Shown: positions 35,701 through 49,400 of the stretch, in pieces
How positions within the stretch are numbered: position 1 is the first letter of the stretch
How the letters are laid out: the number at the start of each line of letters is the position of its first letter
NCBI GenBank assembly: GCA_024529925.1
Contig: JAFEUB010000786.1
Location: 62,001-126,000, forward strand
Direction: 5' to 3'
DNA from: Ophthalmolycus amberensis
Taxonomy: Eukaryota; Chordata; Actinopteri; Perciformes; Zoarcidae
DNA: 64,000 nt
Notes under the pieces: model-generated
What the model saw: the letters and a program-made list of their open reading frames with translations, nothing else
Databases searched by the model: none
What the model was told of the DNA's origin: nothing
Translations under genes and position numbers: made by a program

Positions 35701-37145
35701 TACCCACTCGAGGAACCTGACTAACTTTCACAGAGCTGCTGTTTTCAACATGGCCAGGCTTGTCGTGATTTTCCCATCTTTTATTACTTTTAGTAAAACG
35801 TGCCACGGCAACGGCCCTGTGGGTGTTGGTGACACATTGTGCGAGATTAGAGTTGTAGTTCACTGAGCGGTTTCACACAATACAAAATGGTTTTACGACT
35901 TAACCTATCGCAAACTGTGATTTTCTCCACTTGCAAAATTATCTTTTATATTAAAAAACATTACAATGTGTAAATTCATGGCACAATTCAAACGGGATCA
36001 AAAAATGATTTGTCTCTCGCAATAGACGACCGTACGTATTTTTGTCCAAAATAAGGTCCTGTGGGAGAACACTGGAAGCAGAGAGACACTGCCTCTCTAT
36101 AAACAGAATATCATCATCATCATCATCTGTCAATTTTGTTTCTCTGTTTTGTTCAGGAAATATAGATTTACCGATCACAGATGTAGTTATTCTATTAATG
36201 GTCAAATATGAGCTTCAACCCATATCAACTAGCATTTGAAGTGGAATAAAAGAGTTTTGATGGTCGTACCAAGAGGGCTGAAATTTTCGTTGTCCCCTCC
36301 CGAAACCTCCTCGTCTACCTCCAGCTCGTCATCGTCGACCAGCGAAGTCTGGAGGCCTTCCCCGGAGGCCGGACCCCCGGTCACTCGGGCTAGTTCAACG
36401 GAGAACGTGGCCTCAGATCCCTGAGCACCTCCAGCACCCGAGACTACTGTAAAGCCAACAGGACACAGAGATAAAGAGTGAGATCACGTCAAAGCTCCAT
36501 CGAGATATGAAAGTGATGAGCAGCGAGGAGCAATCAGGGTCAAAGTCTACATCATATGATGCAGTTTAACGTGGGTTTATATGTCTACGCACGTTTTTGG
36601 GAGCATGAAAAGATGAATTCTTAATATCTAGAATGACATAAATTAAAAATATATATATCTTTTCACCCTATAGTGACCGGGAACATGATGTTGCTTAGTT
36701 ACTTACAGTTGGAATTGTCAGACGTTCACATCTGACTCATCCATTCATCTTAAAATATCGAGAGCTTGCAAATTAGACACTGTAATCGCACTGAAACCAG
36801 TACAACCAGTCACACATCCAGAGCTGCGCTGTACCTGAATGCATCGTTCACACCAGCCAACAACAATGATGAACAAGGCTCCACCGTAGGGCCAATGAAG
36901 TATTTGAAGTATGTCGACCTTTTCACTTTACACGCGCTTCTAACACAAATTAGAAAAAACACCTGACAATCTCTCTCTTGTCCTCACATGCAGAGACATT
37001 TGTTCATTCATTCCTTCACCCCTCCTCCTCCTGTCCTCATACCATTTCACATTCATCGATTGATTCACGCTCTCTGCACACAGAATACAAGTACAAGTCC
37101 AGACTTACCGAAGCATAGGAGACAGGTGATGGCGAGAGGGTTCAT
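32786..37145 (-). CDS. areg: Amphiregulin precursor, EGF-receptor ligand
   Basis: Five coding exons, 37109-37145, 36270-36446, 34863-35091, 34486-34653 and 32786-32873, join in phase to 232 aa. The signal peptide starts MNPLAITCLLCF. An acidic prodomain (about 13-71) contains DDDELEVDEE. A strongly basic stretch follows (80-96, KRKRKGKGKKKNRHR), typical of the heparin-binding region of amphiregulin. The EGF module has Cys123, 131, 136, 147, 149 and 158, ending GYDGERC. The transmembrane helix is about 178-202, and a 28-residue tail ends DVVV. The ligand is shed by ADAM17 and binds EGFR. The alternative name HB-EGF is less likely because of gene order and the acidic-then-basic layout. The exon break inside the EGF module matches ereg and epgn here. 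Confidence 0.92.
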
Positions 37146-37281
37146 ATCCTAGGAAGAGTGTTGTGTGTACGGCGGTCCTGCGCTGATCTGTGCGTGCAAG
37201 TGTGTGTTGGAGTGTGTGTGTGTGTGTTTCTCCCCTGCTGATAGAGATTGTGCTTTGCTCTCTTTACCTCCTGGGTGCAGC

Positions 37282-37289
37282 TTTTATAA
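37282..37289 (-). promoter_or_regulatory. TATA box of areg
   Basis: TATAAAAG on the - strand, about 140 nt upstream of the areg ATG. It predicts a start near 37255. A long GT/CA tract (37330-37400) lies immediately upstream of this promoter. Confidence 0.65.
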
Positions 37290-37329
37290 CCAACGCCTGC
37301 CTGCCTCTCAACTCCAAGGAGAAAGAAGG

Positions 37330-37345
37330 GTGTGTGTGTGTGAGT

Positions 37346-37378
<33 letters not shown>

Positions 37379-37403
37379 TGTGTCTGTGTGTCTGTGTGTC
37401 TAA
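37330..37403. repeat. GT microsatellite upstream of the areg promoter
   Basis: Interrupted (GT)n tract. Related CA/GT tracts lie at 37549-37573 and 37798-37821. Confidence 0.9.
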
Positions 37404-37542
37404 TGATTAATCTGCCCCGAGCAACACTTTTTGCGTCTCATGTTCTCACACATTATGAGGCTTCTATCGGGGAATAATAAGTCCAAACGAGATCGAGACA
37501 CAAAACAGTTTGATGTATTCTGACATGTGTCTCGTCGCCATT

Positions 37543-37573
<31 letters not shown>

Positions 37574-37574
<1 letters not shown>

Positions 37575-38985
37575 TTAGTTCCTGATTCTTTTACTGTTTA
37601 TTGCTTCCGCTCGTCTCCCTCTCTGTTCACAAATTAAGCAATTATAGAGTCACTCCATTCGTGACACACACACATACTAACACACTGATAACACCAGGTT
37701 ACCAGGTGAAAACCTTGTGCCAACTTTTCACACACTGAAAAAAAGGCTAATTTTAATGAGCTTTTTAAAAAAAATTACTTGACAATGATACTCACACACT
37801 CACACACACACACACACACACGCACACAAACTAGGAGTCACAGCTGCACTACTCAAGGTACACAGATGGTCAATAGAAAGAAATTGACATGACAATGAAG
37901 GATCATAAAAGTGGTGATCAAAGGTGAGAAATAGGTGTGGAGATGGTTATGAACACAGCAAATTCACCTTTGTTGCTTTTCCACTTACTTAAGCTAAATC
38001 TTGTTTTATTTGTGTTTTTAACAGTGCACTTCCATGCAGAAATATATATAATGTTTTATTTCTATTTTTAATTCTGTCACTATTATGTCAATGCTTCATG
38101 TCTGCTCTTTGTTGTTCAACAGGGATTCCTTTGGTGTGTGTGTGGCTATGATTAAATGGCTATTTCAGTACACCGTGAGGAGACCCAGAGGCTTGGGTGG
38201 GGATGCTGCACAGATGGGTGTGTTGGGTTATGTTGTTGTGTCTGTAGAGGCTGTCCCATCGTTCGTGCTCCGGTGGAATACCAACGGAAACCTGCGAGGA
38301 ATGCCGGGAACTTCTCTATCTCATTCCTCGGCCTCAACAACGACCAGAAGCTCCTGGACACGTTATTTGTTTATAATTGCTGTGGAATTGAATTGTTTGG
38401 ATTATGTGTAATGGCATTGGGGATGCGTGATATGAATGTGTGGAAAGTCTGACACAAGCTTGGAGAGAAGCACCTCATCACAGCCGCCCACTGTAAACAC
38501 ACTGCTGCACAGCTAAAGGCCATGAAGGAGGAAAACCTTTCTGACACACATACAGCCCTATATATTTGTGAAGATATGCATGGCCACAAAACTTTTACAA
38601 ACTCAGTAGCTGTCAGGATTACAACACCATCTTGCTCCTTGTATTTGATCTCAGGCCTTTCTTATATTGGCCTTTTAAGGTTGATTGCCTTGATTTGTAT
38701 CACCTGATGATACAAATGGCTTTCAGGTGACAGCTGTATTCTATTCTGAAGAAGTGTCTATTGTGTTCCCACTCTCTCTCTCATTCTTTTTTTTGGCTAA
38801 ATGCTGATATCAACATACTAACATGCTAATGTTCAGTTGGTTCCCTGTCTTTGTTAATTAGCAATTAAAGGTCTAGTGTGTAGGATTTTGAGTTTGCAGA
38901 TTGCAACCAACTGAAACTTCTACCGTGTGCGTGTAGGAGTACTCTGGCCGATGCAAAAACGTGAATGGCCCTATCTAAAGCCAGT
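37574..38985. other. Intergenic, no supported gene
   Basis: Contains CA microsatellites and, from about 38868, a short dispersed repeat beginning aaaggtctagtgtgtaggat. Overlapping open frames at 38085-38452 lack recognisable domains or splice sites. Confidence 0.4.
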
Positions 38986-38989
38986 GTTT

Positions 38990-39700
38990 GGTTTGTCCAT
39001 TGTTGGCTATTGTAGAAACATACTTATAAATATTATATAAAATGTCTGTCAGTAGAACCCCTAATTGCTACACATTGTCCCTTTAAACACAAAGTACAGT
39101 TTGGGCTGATGGGACTGTCAAAACCAAAATACTGGACAAAATTAAATTTTGACATGCTGGTGTTTGAATAAATGTCTGGGCATCATTGGGATACCTCCTC
39201 TGGAAACCATCAATGTCTGCCAATTTATGTCGTAGATGTTGGGATATTTCACGGGATAAATCTTTTATTTTACTTGAAATAATTCATCCAGTTCAATTTG
39301 AAATCTGGCAATAAATATTGTTGAGATAATATTCAATTGAATTTCTTTATTTCATTTGACAGTCAGTTGTTGACTACATACAGACGTTAACACAACTGTT
39401 CAAAATACAAATCATAGTGAAAGGTAGACATTACTGTGATGACCTTTGCATCGAAGATTCTCTTTAAATGGACCTTGTTGAATTTTAATTGAATACCCTT
39501 GATATAAAGGATCGCCAATGTCATTGGAATTCATCCTCTGGGGATCACGAATGTCAGTAAGTCATGTCAGTAGCTATTGAGATAATTCGGCCTGGACCAA
39601 AGTAGTGGACCAACAGACCTACATCACAGTACCACCCCTAGAAGCATGCTGCTAACGTGGCTTACAATATAACAGTGGAAATATATCATGAACCAGCCTT
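38990..39700 (+). repeat. Local duplication, left copy (includes dispersed repeat D)
   Basis: From ttgtccattgttggctattg through cacaaagtacagtttgggct to ccctagaagcatgctgctaa, the same order of segments recurs at about 41425-42050 in the same orientation, although with gaps. Two different repeat pieces in the same order point to a local duplication about 2.4 kb apart. Confidence 0.65.
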
Positions 39701-41424
39701 GAGCTGCAAAAACAAATGATACACGTGGAACTTTTTTGTTTTCCTAAATGACACACAAGGATGCAGCTTAACGCGGCTTCCACAACCACGTTACTCACTG
39801 CATGAGCAACCTACTATTACTTGTGCAATAATTAGGTAATACCAGGTACACAGAACGAGCACAGTGTGGAGATTAGCGCAGCATTTCCTGAATTTTGGAT
39901 ATGTTTATCCACAGGTTCTAGAACAAAATGTAAGCCACTGAGTGGGTGTGTTTGTGGGTCTTTGTGTGTGTGAGTGCATGCTTATGTGTTTTTAAGTATG
40001 TCTTAAGTTAAGTGAGTTAATGTTTATGTGTGACCGAGGCTGTTCGTTAGCATACAGAACATCTAAAGCTGCTCCAGTCAGGTGTTAAAAATGGCTTATT
40101 GGCTCCGGTTGAAGCACTAATGAGGGTCCGGAGAGTAAAACGGTGTTATAGATTAACTCGACACCGGACACTGCATTCAGTAGGTCAGACAATGACTGCC
40201 TGTACAAACATAATTACTGCTTTGCATTATTTAAGTGTAGAGTGGCCTTGCTATCAAATATTTGTCGTGTTTAAACTGTAGTAAAATAATTTCAACGTCC
40301 TTTGAAATTCTTTGCAGTAAATGCTTTTTACAAATTAGCTTAAAAAACAAAATCAAAGGGTAAGAGCGAAACTTATTTTAACACTGAACAAGTTACGAAT
40401 TAGTTAATGCAGTTCTCAGTTAAGTTTTTTAAATTGAAGGACCTGCCATGGTTTTGCTTTGCAGTAAATTTCCGTGCACCTCTCTCATGTCAAAGTAGAA
40501 GAGCAACAACACAAATTAATATACAACCTTTAAATACTGATGTTTGTAATGTAATTGGATCTAAGGGTCAGTACTGTTGACTCAGCTGTCCAATTAGTAC
40601 CCACTGTAGCGTCATCATTTTCACTGATTCTTCCATCCACCTTGACATCTTATCAAAAGTGTGAGTCTTGACAATTTTGAGTGTTTGCAGGAATGTGTGT
40701 GTTTGCACAGAATATGGACCGACTTTGAAGGGTATCTCTCCTCAAAGTTTCCCTGATTTTCTGGTGACATCCAAATAAAACTTTCTAATAAAACTTTGTC
40801 ACATTACAAACTGTAAGATTGACTTAGGTTGAGGAATGACAGATGCAACGCTTTCCCACTTCTGTTATCACGTGTCATGATCGAAAAATAACAGGTTCGT
40901 GAATCAAATGCACTGCTGATAAAAAGGTTTCCTCCCTGTGTTTTTAGTCAGTGGTAGTCCTATATGTTTGGACAACCCAGTGGCACGGCAGTTCATGAAA
41001 TAGTCACGAAATTTAATCTATTGATTCGTGTACACATGGACACAAATTTTCCTTTTTTTTGCATCGCTCACTAGGACTCTCAAGCTAACGTTAGGTTTAG
41101 GCAACACACACAACACGTCACATCACAACAACACTTTGGGACACGAACACCTGTCTCTAAAACTGGTCTCCTCGTTGAACGCCCTCCCCTACTGTCCCCA
41201 CCAGTAGTCTTTCTCACTGTTCAATACTCTGTCACGAGCTCCGTCCGTTGCATCGTCACGTGGATGCCTTTCATTTGTGTGTCCACCACGAAAACGTAAA
41301 TGACTCTCCACTTGCATAGTTTCTTATGCTGCCAACACATCATTTTAACACGTCATGCCTACCAAACACAGATTGTGACAATTTCATGTATTTCATCTAA
41401 GTTTGGAAGTTTTTAGAGATGTTT

Positions 41425-42050
41425 TTTCCCATTGTTGGCTGTTGCAGAAACATGGCGGCCGGCTCCGTGAAGAGAACCGGCTCCGTACGTATACAAATGG
41501 CTCAATCTAAGGTAACAAAAAAAAAATCTTATTTTCAGGTGATTATACACTGAAGAAAACATTGTAGAAACATACTTATAAATATTATTTACAATTTCTG
41601 TCAGTAGATCGCCATAAATCCTAAACATTGTCCCTTTAAACACAAAGTACAGTTTGGGCTGATGGGACTGTCAAACCAAAATACAGGACAAAATTTAATT
41701 TTGACTTGATTGTGTTTAAGGAAAAGTCAAGACATCAAAAAGGATTCCTCCTCTGGGAACCATGTAAAAAAATGTTTTGCCAATTTGTGTTGTAGATGTT
41801 GGGATATTTCACTGGATAAGTGGAGACTTTGACCTTCTGGTAGCTATAAAGGATCACCAAAGTCATTGGAATTCATCCTCTGGGGATCACGAATGTCTTT
41901 AATTCATGGCAGTAGCTGTTGAGATATTTCATTCTGGACCAAAGTAGTGGAGACTCACATCACAGTACCACCCCTAGAAGCATGCTGCTAACGTGGCTTA
42001 CAAAGTAACAGTGAAAATATATCGTGAAAAGCTATTGACTCTCCACTGGC
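41425..42050 (+). repeat. Local duplication, right copy
   Basis: Partner of 38990-39700. It carries an extra segment (about 41450-41560) between the first and second shared blocks and lacks part of the middle. High similarity is seen around cacaaagtacagtttgggct and caaagtagtgga. Confidence 0.65.
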
Positions 42051-43497
42051 ATTGTTTTTATGCTGCCAACACGTAATCCTAACACATTTCATACCTACCA
42101 AAGAGTCATGACAATTTCATGTATTTCTGTGAGACCGAGCTGGTTCGTTTTTCACTGCACACATTTTAGAAGGAAAAGCACAGATAACTGGTAACGTTGA
42201 TGATGACTCACACATCCATTCAGTACCAGGTGCCTGGAACTGTCAATCAAACACAGCTGGTACTCATTTAATTAATTACACCCGTGACGTTCTCTCTTGT
42301 GGTCGTTTTAGGATACATGAAGCTCCACATTGAGTTTTACAGAATACACACTGTCCAACGGTAACCTACATTTGGAAAATTCATTACTTGGCAGATGATT
42401 CACTTTTCCTTACCTACATTTTGAAGGGGCCAAAACACCGATGTACATGGTATAATAGAAATAAAGGAGAGTACAAGCTGCGAATAGGAACGTATTCACT
42501 TTCATTTATAGTTCATTGTACAGCTAATAGTGCCATTGCAAAAATATCATTTGGTGTAAAAAAAACAATAACAAAAAGAGGAGACATTTTCTTTCAAGAG
42601 AACTATTGATCACACAGAAGAACAATGTCAACACTGTAAGAAGAATGTGAAGACTCTCAGCTGTGCCCTTCAGACAACAATGTCTCGTGATGTGAGATCA
42701 AAGTCAATGAAACAGAAAGAAAATATTCAAGTTCATTTTTGTAGCAGTAACAGCTTCCATAGCAAAACAAGATTCCAGTATATACTTTAATACGTTATAA
42801 TAAATGATCAAAACCAGAATACTTTCTGATGAAACAAAGTTCTAAATAATAAAACACATAATTGTTACACTCAGTGGCCAGTTTAATGACAACAATGGCT
42901 ATTTTAGATTTTCATGATAGCTACAAAAGGCAAACAATAAATACAAGTTGAACCAGAGGTGTTAGATATAAATCAAAAACTAAAAAACTGTGTAGGACTG
43001 TTGTGTGAAGGGAGATGATGGTTAAGTCTTCATTACAATTAAGTTTAATGTTTCGATATCTGAGGCAGATTTAAAAGATGTGTCGAGATCTGTGACCTCG
43101 CAGAACCTCAAGAATGAACTCTCCGAAATCTTGATGTCAATCTCATATTAACGGGCAACAAAGAGCCTAATGTGAAGATTCTACAGCAGAATTGACCCTT
43201 CGCTAAGTCCCGCCCTCGAATGCAGACTGGCCAATCATAGCATCACCAGGCAGCTCCGACCAGAGTGCGACAACTATCCGGCCCTGCTCCATAGACCCAT
43301 ATTGTAGACCCTTCTCTCTGCATCTCTCTTAAATTACTTTTTTGTTTTTCCAAGAATTAGATAATATATATTCAAGGAGTGCAGTTCGTGACAGTGTGGG
43401 CTCCATGGTAGCTCTGACAGCTTGACGTAGTTTAGGAAACTGGGGACATGGTGGTTTGCATTCTCCAGCGGCGGATGCAGTGAGTGTGTGTGGCACT

Positions 43498-46400
43498 CTA
43501 AGCTGTCTGGACTCCTTTGTAACCTTGTCGCTTCTGCTGACGTGGGAATTTGTTTTTCTTATACCTGTAAAAAAAAAAAAAAAAGAACACAGAACATATT
43601 TGGTTTAAAAAAGGTGCTAACCAAGTTAATATCTCTGTACTCTTGGGAAAACGTGATTAAATATGTGAATGTCTGTCTCATGTACAGGATTATATATAGC
43701 TTGAGCTCTCCTCCGCTCAAACAGTTTGTTATCAAGAACAACTGTGTATCAGCTCACAAGAGGTGCAGCAAAGAGGGGATTGTATTATCCCACTCAGGAA
43801 AAGTGCTTTCAGTCAGTCTGTAAAAGCTGCACTAGAATGGAACTCCATCCCAGCGACCATTAGAGAACTACAGTTAATTTAAATATATTTCACATCCTCT
43901 GCATGCTTTTATTATATTCATATTCTCTCTTTTATTGTTTCTGCGCGCTTCGTAAAGGGTAAATGATGCTTAATTTTGTAATTTTAATGTTATATTCTGT
44001 TTTTAGGTTGACTTTGTGGACTACAGATTAAAAAATAGCGTCTCTGCTTACTATAGCACATTTACAGGAATGTTTTATGAATGTGCACTGTCCCTCCCAC
44101 GTTTAAATGTTCAAAGACATGTCTTTGAGGCCGTAATCACCGTCTGTGGTTTGACTTGTCTCTGCATGAAACCGGATGTTGGGGCAGACTTTACGTCATG
44201 AGGGGCTTGATTTGAAAAACAAGCTACACCTGTTTAACATGATGACAAGCGGAGTCTGAGTCACCCTCAAAATATAATGCTTTTGTTTGCTTGCCACCTG
44301 TAACAAAATGCATCAGCAAAAAGAGAAGGGCTTCAGTTTATGGAGCCATACAAATCTATTTTTCCCAGTCCGGTTAGATTTACATGAAAACAAATTTTCC
44401 GTATTATATTATATTTATAAAACTTCTATTATAACAGGTTGAATTGACCTTTTGGACTCAATACTAGGCATAAATTAGCCTACTTGGAATTTTTATTTTT
44501 TTATGTGTACAGCATGTAAAATGTCCGGCAATTTGTTAAATGGAGTGCAATAAAAAGTACTATAATTTAAAAAATATATATATATGGCTACTTGGGGGGC
44601 AGCATTAATTACATACACTGACACCAATTGAACGTTATCAAAAATTTGCTTGTTTACACATCTAACACTTACGGAGCAACATTAATCATTGATTTGGAGT
44701 CGTTACTCACCAACTGTCTAATGTAAGTCCAAAATTAAATCTCTTTTTGCTCTGTTTTTGGTCTCCACCCACCAACTCCTGAGGGAAATATCTCTTTTGC
44801 TGCTAAATGCGGCACCATGTTCAATAGCTAGTCGCTAACTACATCCGTCAGCAGTTTGGTTCTTGCCAGTATAGTGTACCAAGGGTTTTTAAGAGTTTTT
44901 TCGCTAAACACTGCTGCCTATTGCGGCCAAAAAACGGCACTGTGAGAGCCGAGAGAATTAACGAAAACTGTAAAGTTGTGGGCCAAGAAAAACCAAAACA
45001 ACGAGCTTAAAGAAGCAATAAGGCTAAACAGAGCTGCAGATTCAGGTGATAATTCTCTTAAATTCGTCACATGATGTACAGTACTTGAGTAAATGTATTC
45101 AGTTAGTTTTACTAGTTATGATTGAGTTGCACATGAAACACCATATCCTGTTTTGAGAAACCTGGATATGCTAGCTGGAGCACTGCAACAGAAACTGGGA
45201 TACTGCATTTCTGATCATGACTGATATCCAAGGACTTTGTGGAGAAACAGGAGAAGGAGCCAACGGTGGCAACAAAGCTAATGTACCTGGCCAGCTACAT
45301 TCCTAATAATAATAATAATAATAACTTTATTTATATAGCACCTTTAAAAACAGAGTTCACAAAGTGCTTTGACAGTCAAAGCAGCAAAAACAACAACAAT
45401 AACAACATCAGAAAGCTCAGTGAGACCGTTGGATACGTTAAAAATAAACTAAGAAATTAATGAAATAAAATAATAAAAGATAAAAATAATTAAAAAAAAT
45501 ATATATATCGGTATTATATTCAGGTATTGACAACGACAAGTCACATCATTATCAACGTTAACAATGAACTGGTTATTACCCTTCTTATAGCTCTCAGAAA
45601 TAGTAGATTAATACCATTGCAAACATGAATTCATTCACAAACTAAAGCCATACCATTTGCAGCAGAAGTACAGAGCTCCGGACACACCTATAATCAGCAG
45701 AGCCACGCAGAAAATGGTGACAATGATCTGCTCTTCTCCCATTGGCTGAACGACGAGCTCCAGTTTGCTACACCTGGGGCCGTAGAAGCCCCTCTCACAC
45801 CTGCAACACGGAGAGACAGAGAGTCATGCATGATCCCACCTGCTGATTAAAACTAGCACACACACACACACACACACACACACAGGATCTTACTTGCAGT
45901 GGTGTTCGTTGAGGTCCACCAGCAGCATGCACTGGCCGGAGTTCATGCAGTAGCTGTCAAACGTGCTCTCGCAGGTCTGTGTCGACCTCTTCACCACATG
46001 AGGGCGCTCTCCTCCCTGGCCTGAAACATCAACAGCAGGACAGCTGATGGGAAAGCTTTTCACAGGAAACTCTGCAGCTGAGGCTTCCAGAATCACAAAC
46101 GTCTTTTGAATCACTAAATCACTGAAGACAGAAAAATAAATTGTCCGCTGCTATTTTGATGATAGAGCAAGCGTTTAAGTCAAACATTCGATGGCTGCGG
46201 GTTCTCAAATGTAAGAGTTTGTCTTGCAGTACATTATAGTTCATTCAATGTTTTTGTACTTTTGGTCGGAAAAAGCAAGACATTTGATGACATTAGTGTG
46301 TGCCCCAGGATATTGTGATGGGCATTTTCTCACTGTTTTCTGATGTTTTACAGACCAAAGCATTTGTAGTAATCACGAAAATAGTTAACAGATTAATTGA

Positions 46401-49400
46401 TGATGAAAGTAACTGTTACTTACAGCCCTAATTTGTTTATTTTACTCTTACGTCTTTTTTAATTTGTGGATTTTACTAGATGTTATTTTTTGTACTTCTA
46501 TTTAAGTGCTTTATCTTTTTCTCCAGTGTAAAGCACTCTGTAACTTTGTTTTGAAAGGTGGTGTATAAATAAAGTAAAAAAAAAAAAACAGGTGTCACAT
46601 TGGATTTAGACGGAGTATGTATATCTTTTATTGTTTTGTGGCTTTTATTCAGAGCACTGGATGTGAAATAAAAAAAGAATTCAGAGCTGAAATCATTTTC
46701 AGCACCTTCAAATTCAGGAAGTCTTCACTAGAGCTGCAACGAACGATTATTCTCATTGACAATTAATCTACATTCTTTGTCCATAACATAGAAATCGTGA
46801 AAAATGGCCAGTTTAGGTGACGTCTTCATGTGTCTTGTTTCAGTCCAACACCCAAAGATATTCAACTTGAAATGATACAAAACAGAGAAAAGCAGCAAAT
46901 GTTTGATATTTTACCTTGAAAATAGTCTCAAACAATCAACCTGTTATCAAAATAGTTGCCTAGTTTTCTGTTGATCAGCAAATCGTTTCAACTCTCATAA
47001 CTCATATTTTCAAGTATTTTTCAAGTTTACATTTTTTTTTTGAAGTTTAAGGTTTTCATACATTTTCAGGTTTAATGTTATTTTTAATATACGTTTTTTT
47101 CAAATCCAAAGTGCAGATTGCAATCTTCCGTACCAAGAGAATAATATCCTGTATGAGATTACTTCCAGTTCTCCAAATGCAATACAATACTTGGAATTAT
47201 GTGTTTGCACTCATATATTTTAAAGACAAATCCCTGCCCTTTAAGCATACTTGACAAATAAAGGGATGTGTTGCGATTCTCTGGGTGAATACCTGCTGAT
47301 AGAGAGGTGCTGTCTGCAGTCTGCAGTCTGGATGAGACGCTCCTGGTGAGAACATACGGCCAGAGCAGCATGACACCTGTTGAACAGAATATTGGTCTCA
47401 TTGGTCACACTGGTTTCAAGGTCATTAGGTCAGTTCTATTGAACTTAACTAGCCCAATGTAGGATATTTTGGTTACCATACCACGTGACATGTGACTTTA
47501 CCACAGACTGTATATCAGAAGTACACGTAGTCCCTGTGATGTCACGTACTGGTTTGTGGATTACCGTTTTGAAGTCCAAGCTCAGCATTTTGGCCGTCGC
47601 CATCTTGGTTTTTGGCCGTTGTGATCTTGGTTTTTTTGCAACCAGAAGTGACACAAGAGGGTTGAGCTAAGTACAACCGAACGCTGATGAGACATTGTTA
47701 GGTGACCAAAATATTACAATTAACTTTCATGAACTGAAAACACCGGACAACGCTGTGGTAGCGACCTGTCAATCACAGTAAGCCCGCCCTAAAGCATACT
47801 CTGCTTTATGGTCTATGTGACTCTAAATAGACCATCATTTACTAAATGAACATCATGTTGTGTTGAAGAAGACTTGAAACTAGAGATTGAGAGCATAAAC
47901 TCATGTTTACAATGTTTACTGAGGTAATAAATCAAGTGAGAAGTAGTCATTTTCTCATAGGCTTCTATACAATCAGACTTCTTTTGCAACCAGAGGAGTC
48001 GCCCCCTGCTGGTCAGTAGAGAGAATGCAAGTTTAAGGCACTTAAACATTGGCTTCCCTTTTCAGACCCAGTCATAGCCTGATTTTTATTCAAGATGAGG
48101 ATAACCTTAAATTCATATCTAAGTCTTATCTTAAGTGTTTTACCACATAGACACTGTGACCTAATTTCAATTATCATTACAAATGAAAACCTTGATTTGT
48201 CACACAAACAGAGAACTCTACAGTTGCAAATATCATTTTCACATAAGATTATTTAGTTTTAAAGATTTACTGCAATGGAAAATTTGAATTACTTTGAATT
48301 TGTATTTGTTAAATGGATATTTTATGTGAGCAAAGGGATTGTAGCAGTATGTTGATAATTTAGTCCACAAAACCCCAAAATGATTTATGTTTGTTGTGTT
48401 TAGATAAGACACCACAACACTAGCATTTAGAAAATATTCAGAAATCATAAACATGAAGAAAATAACTTTCTATAATAATAATAAGATTCTCTGCCAAACC
48501 TTGGCAACAATAGGACGTGAAGCTGTGCGGCTCGTGGGGCCTGTATCAGCCTGCACAACTTTATACTGCGCTTCATTCGCATACGCCCACATTCCTGCAG
48601 TTGGAGGGTGAAAAAAGCAAACAAACCCATGAACCTGAATGCAAGATGTGTCTGGTTACGACTGGTTATGAAGCTGGTTATACTCGCTATAAAAGCCTGG
48701 CCATCAGTCTGTTGTTATGGCTGCAGAGATATTTTCCTCTGTTTTCCGCGAGACGACTGAGCCCGGTTGTTGGGTGTCTCTGACGTGGCTGATTGGTGTA
48801 AAGTACAGAGTGCACGTGAGCTGGAAGTATCGACAAAGCCACTTCTGTATTATTAATTATATTCCTGTCCAATCAGCCCATTCATATCATTAGTCACTGT
48901 CTCACTGCGATCTGTCAACGTGATCCCGATACTCATCCCACCTCATTTACTCACTGATATTTAGACGGGAATTGCACCTGTATTTTTCCGACGGTTCGCA
49001 CAATGATGAAGAAATGTGACTCTCATCTGACACTGAGCGGGTTAATACAATAAATCTAGGGTAAAGGTGAGAAGTGCCACAACAAGCTGGCTGTGTATGA
49101 CCCACATTATCAACAGCAGCAAAAGGAGGGAAGGTTATCAGCGCAGGGCAACTGTTATCATGATGGATAACTGGTCAATAACAAGAACTAATGTGTGCCT
49201 GCACAGTGGAAGTAAACAAAGAGAGGAATAGAAGCATGAAGTTACTACAGAACTCTGAGGTGTTTTCAAAATGAACTTCCGTCTTCATTGGAAACCACTC
49301 AGTTAGGTTGAGGCAATAAAGTACTTGATTAGATTAAGGAAAAGATCATTAAATACTTAGTAAGGGTTGAGGAAACGTTTGTGAAATACTAAGTTAGGTT

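Noticed and set aside
35648..35866. Short frame beginning like a THAP zinc finger (VPGCTHSRN)
   Set aside because: Only the first cysteines match; the rest of the THAP domain is missing and it lies in an areg intron.
38085..38452. Overlapping open frames between areg and ereg
   Set aside because: No domain, no splice sites and frames of equal quality on both strands.
48445..48783. TATAAAAG near 48689 and nearby frames as a first exon of ereg
   Set aside because: The TATA-like motif points the wrong way and no signal peptide exon with a phase-1 donor is there; 54498-54537 fits.
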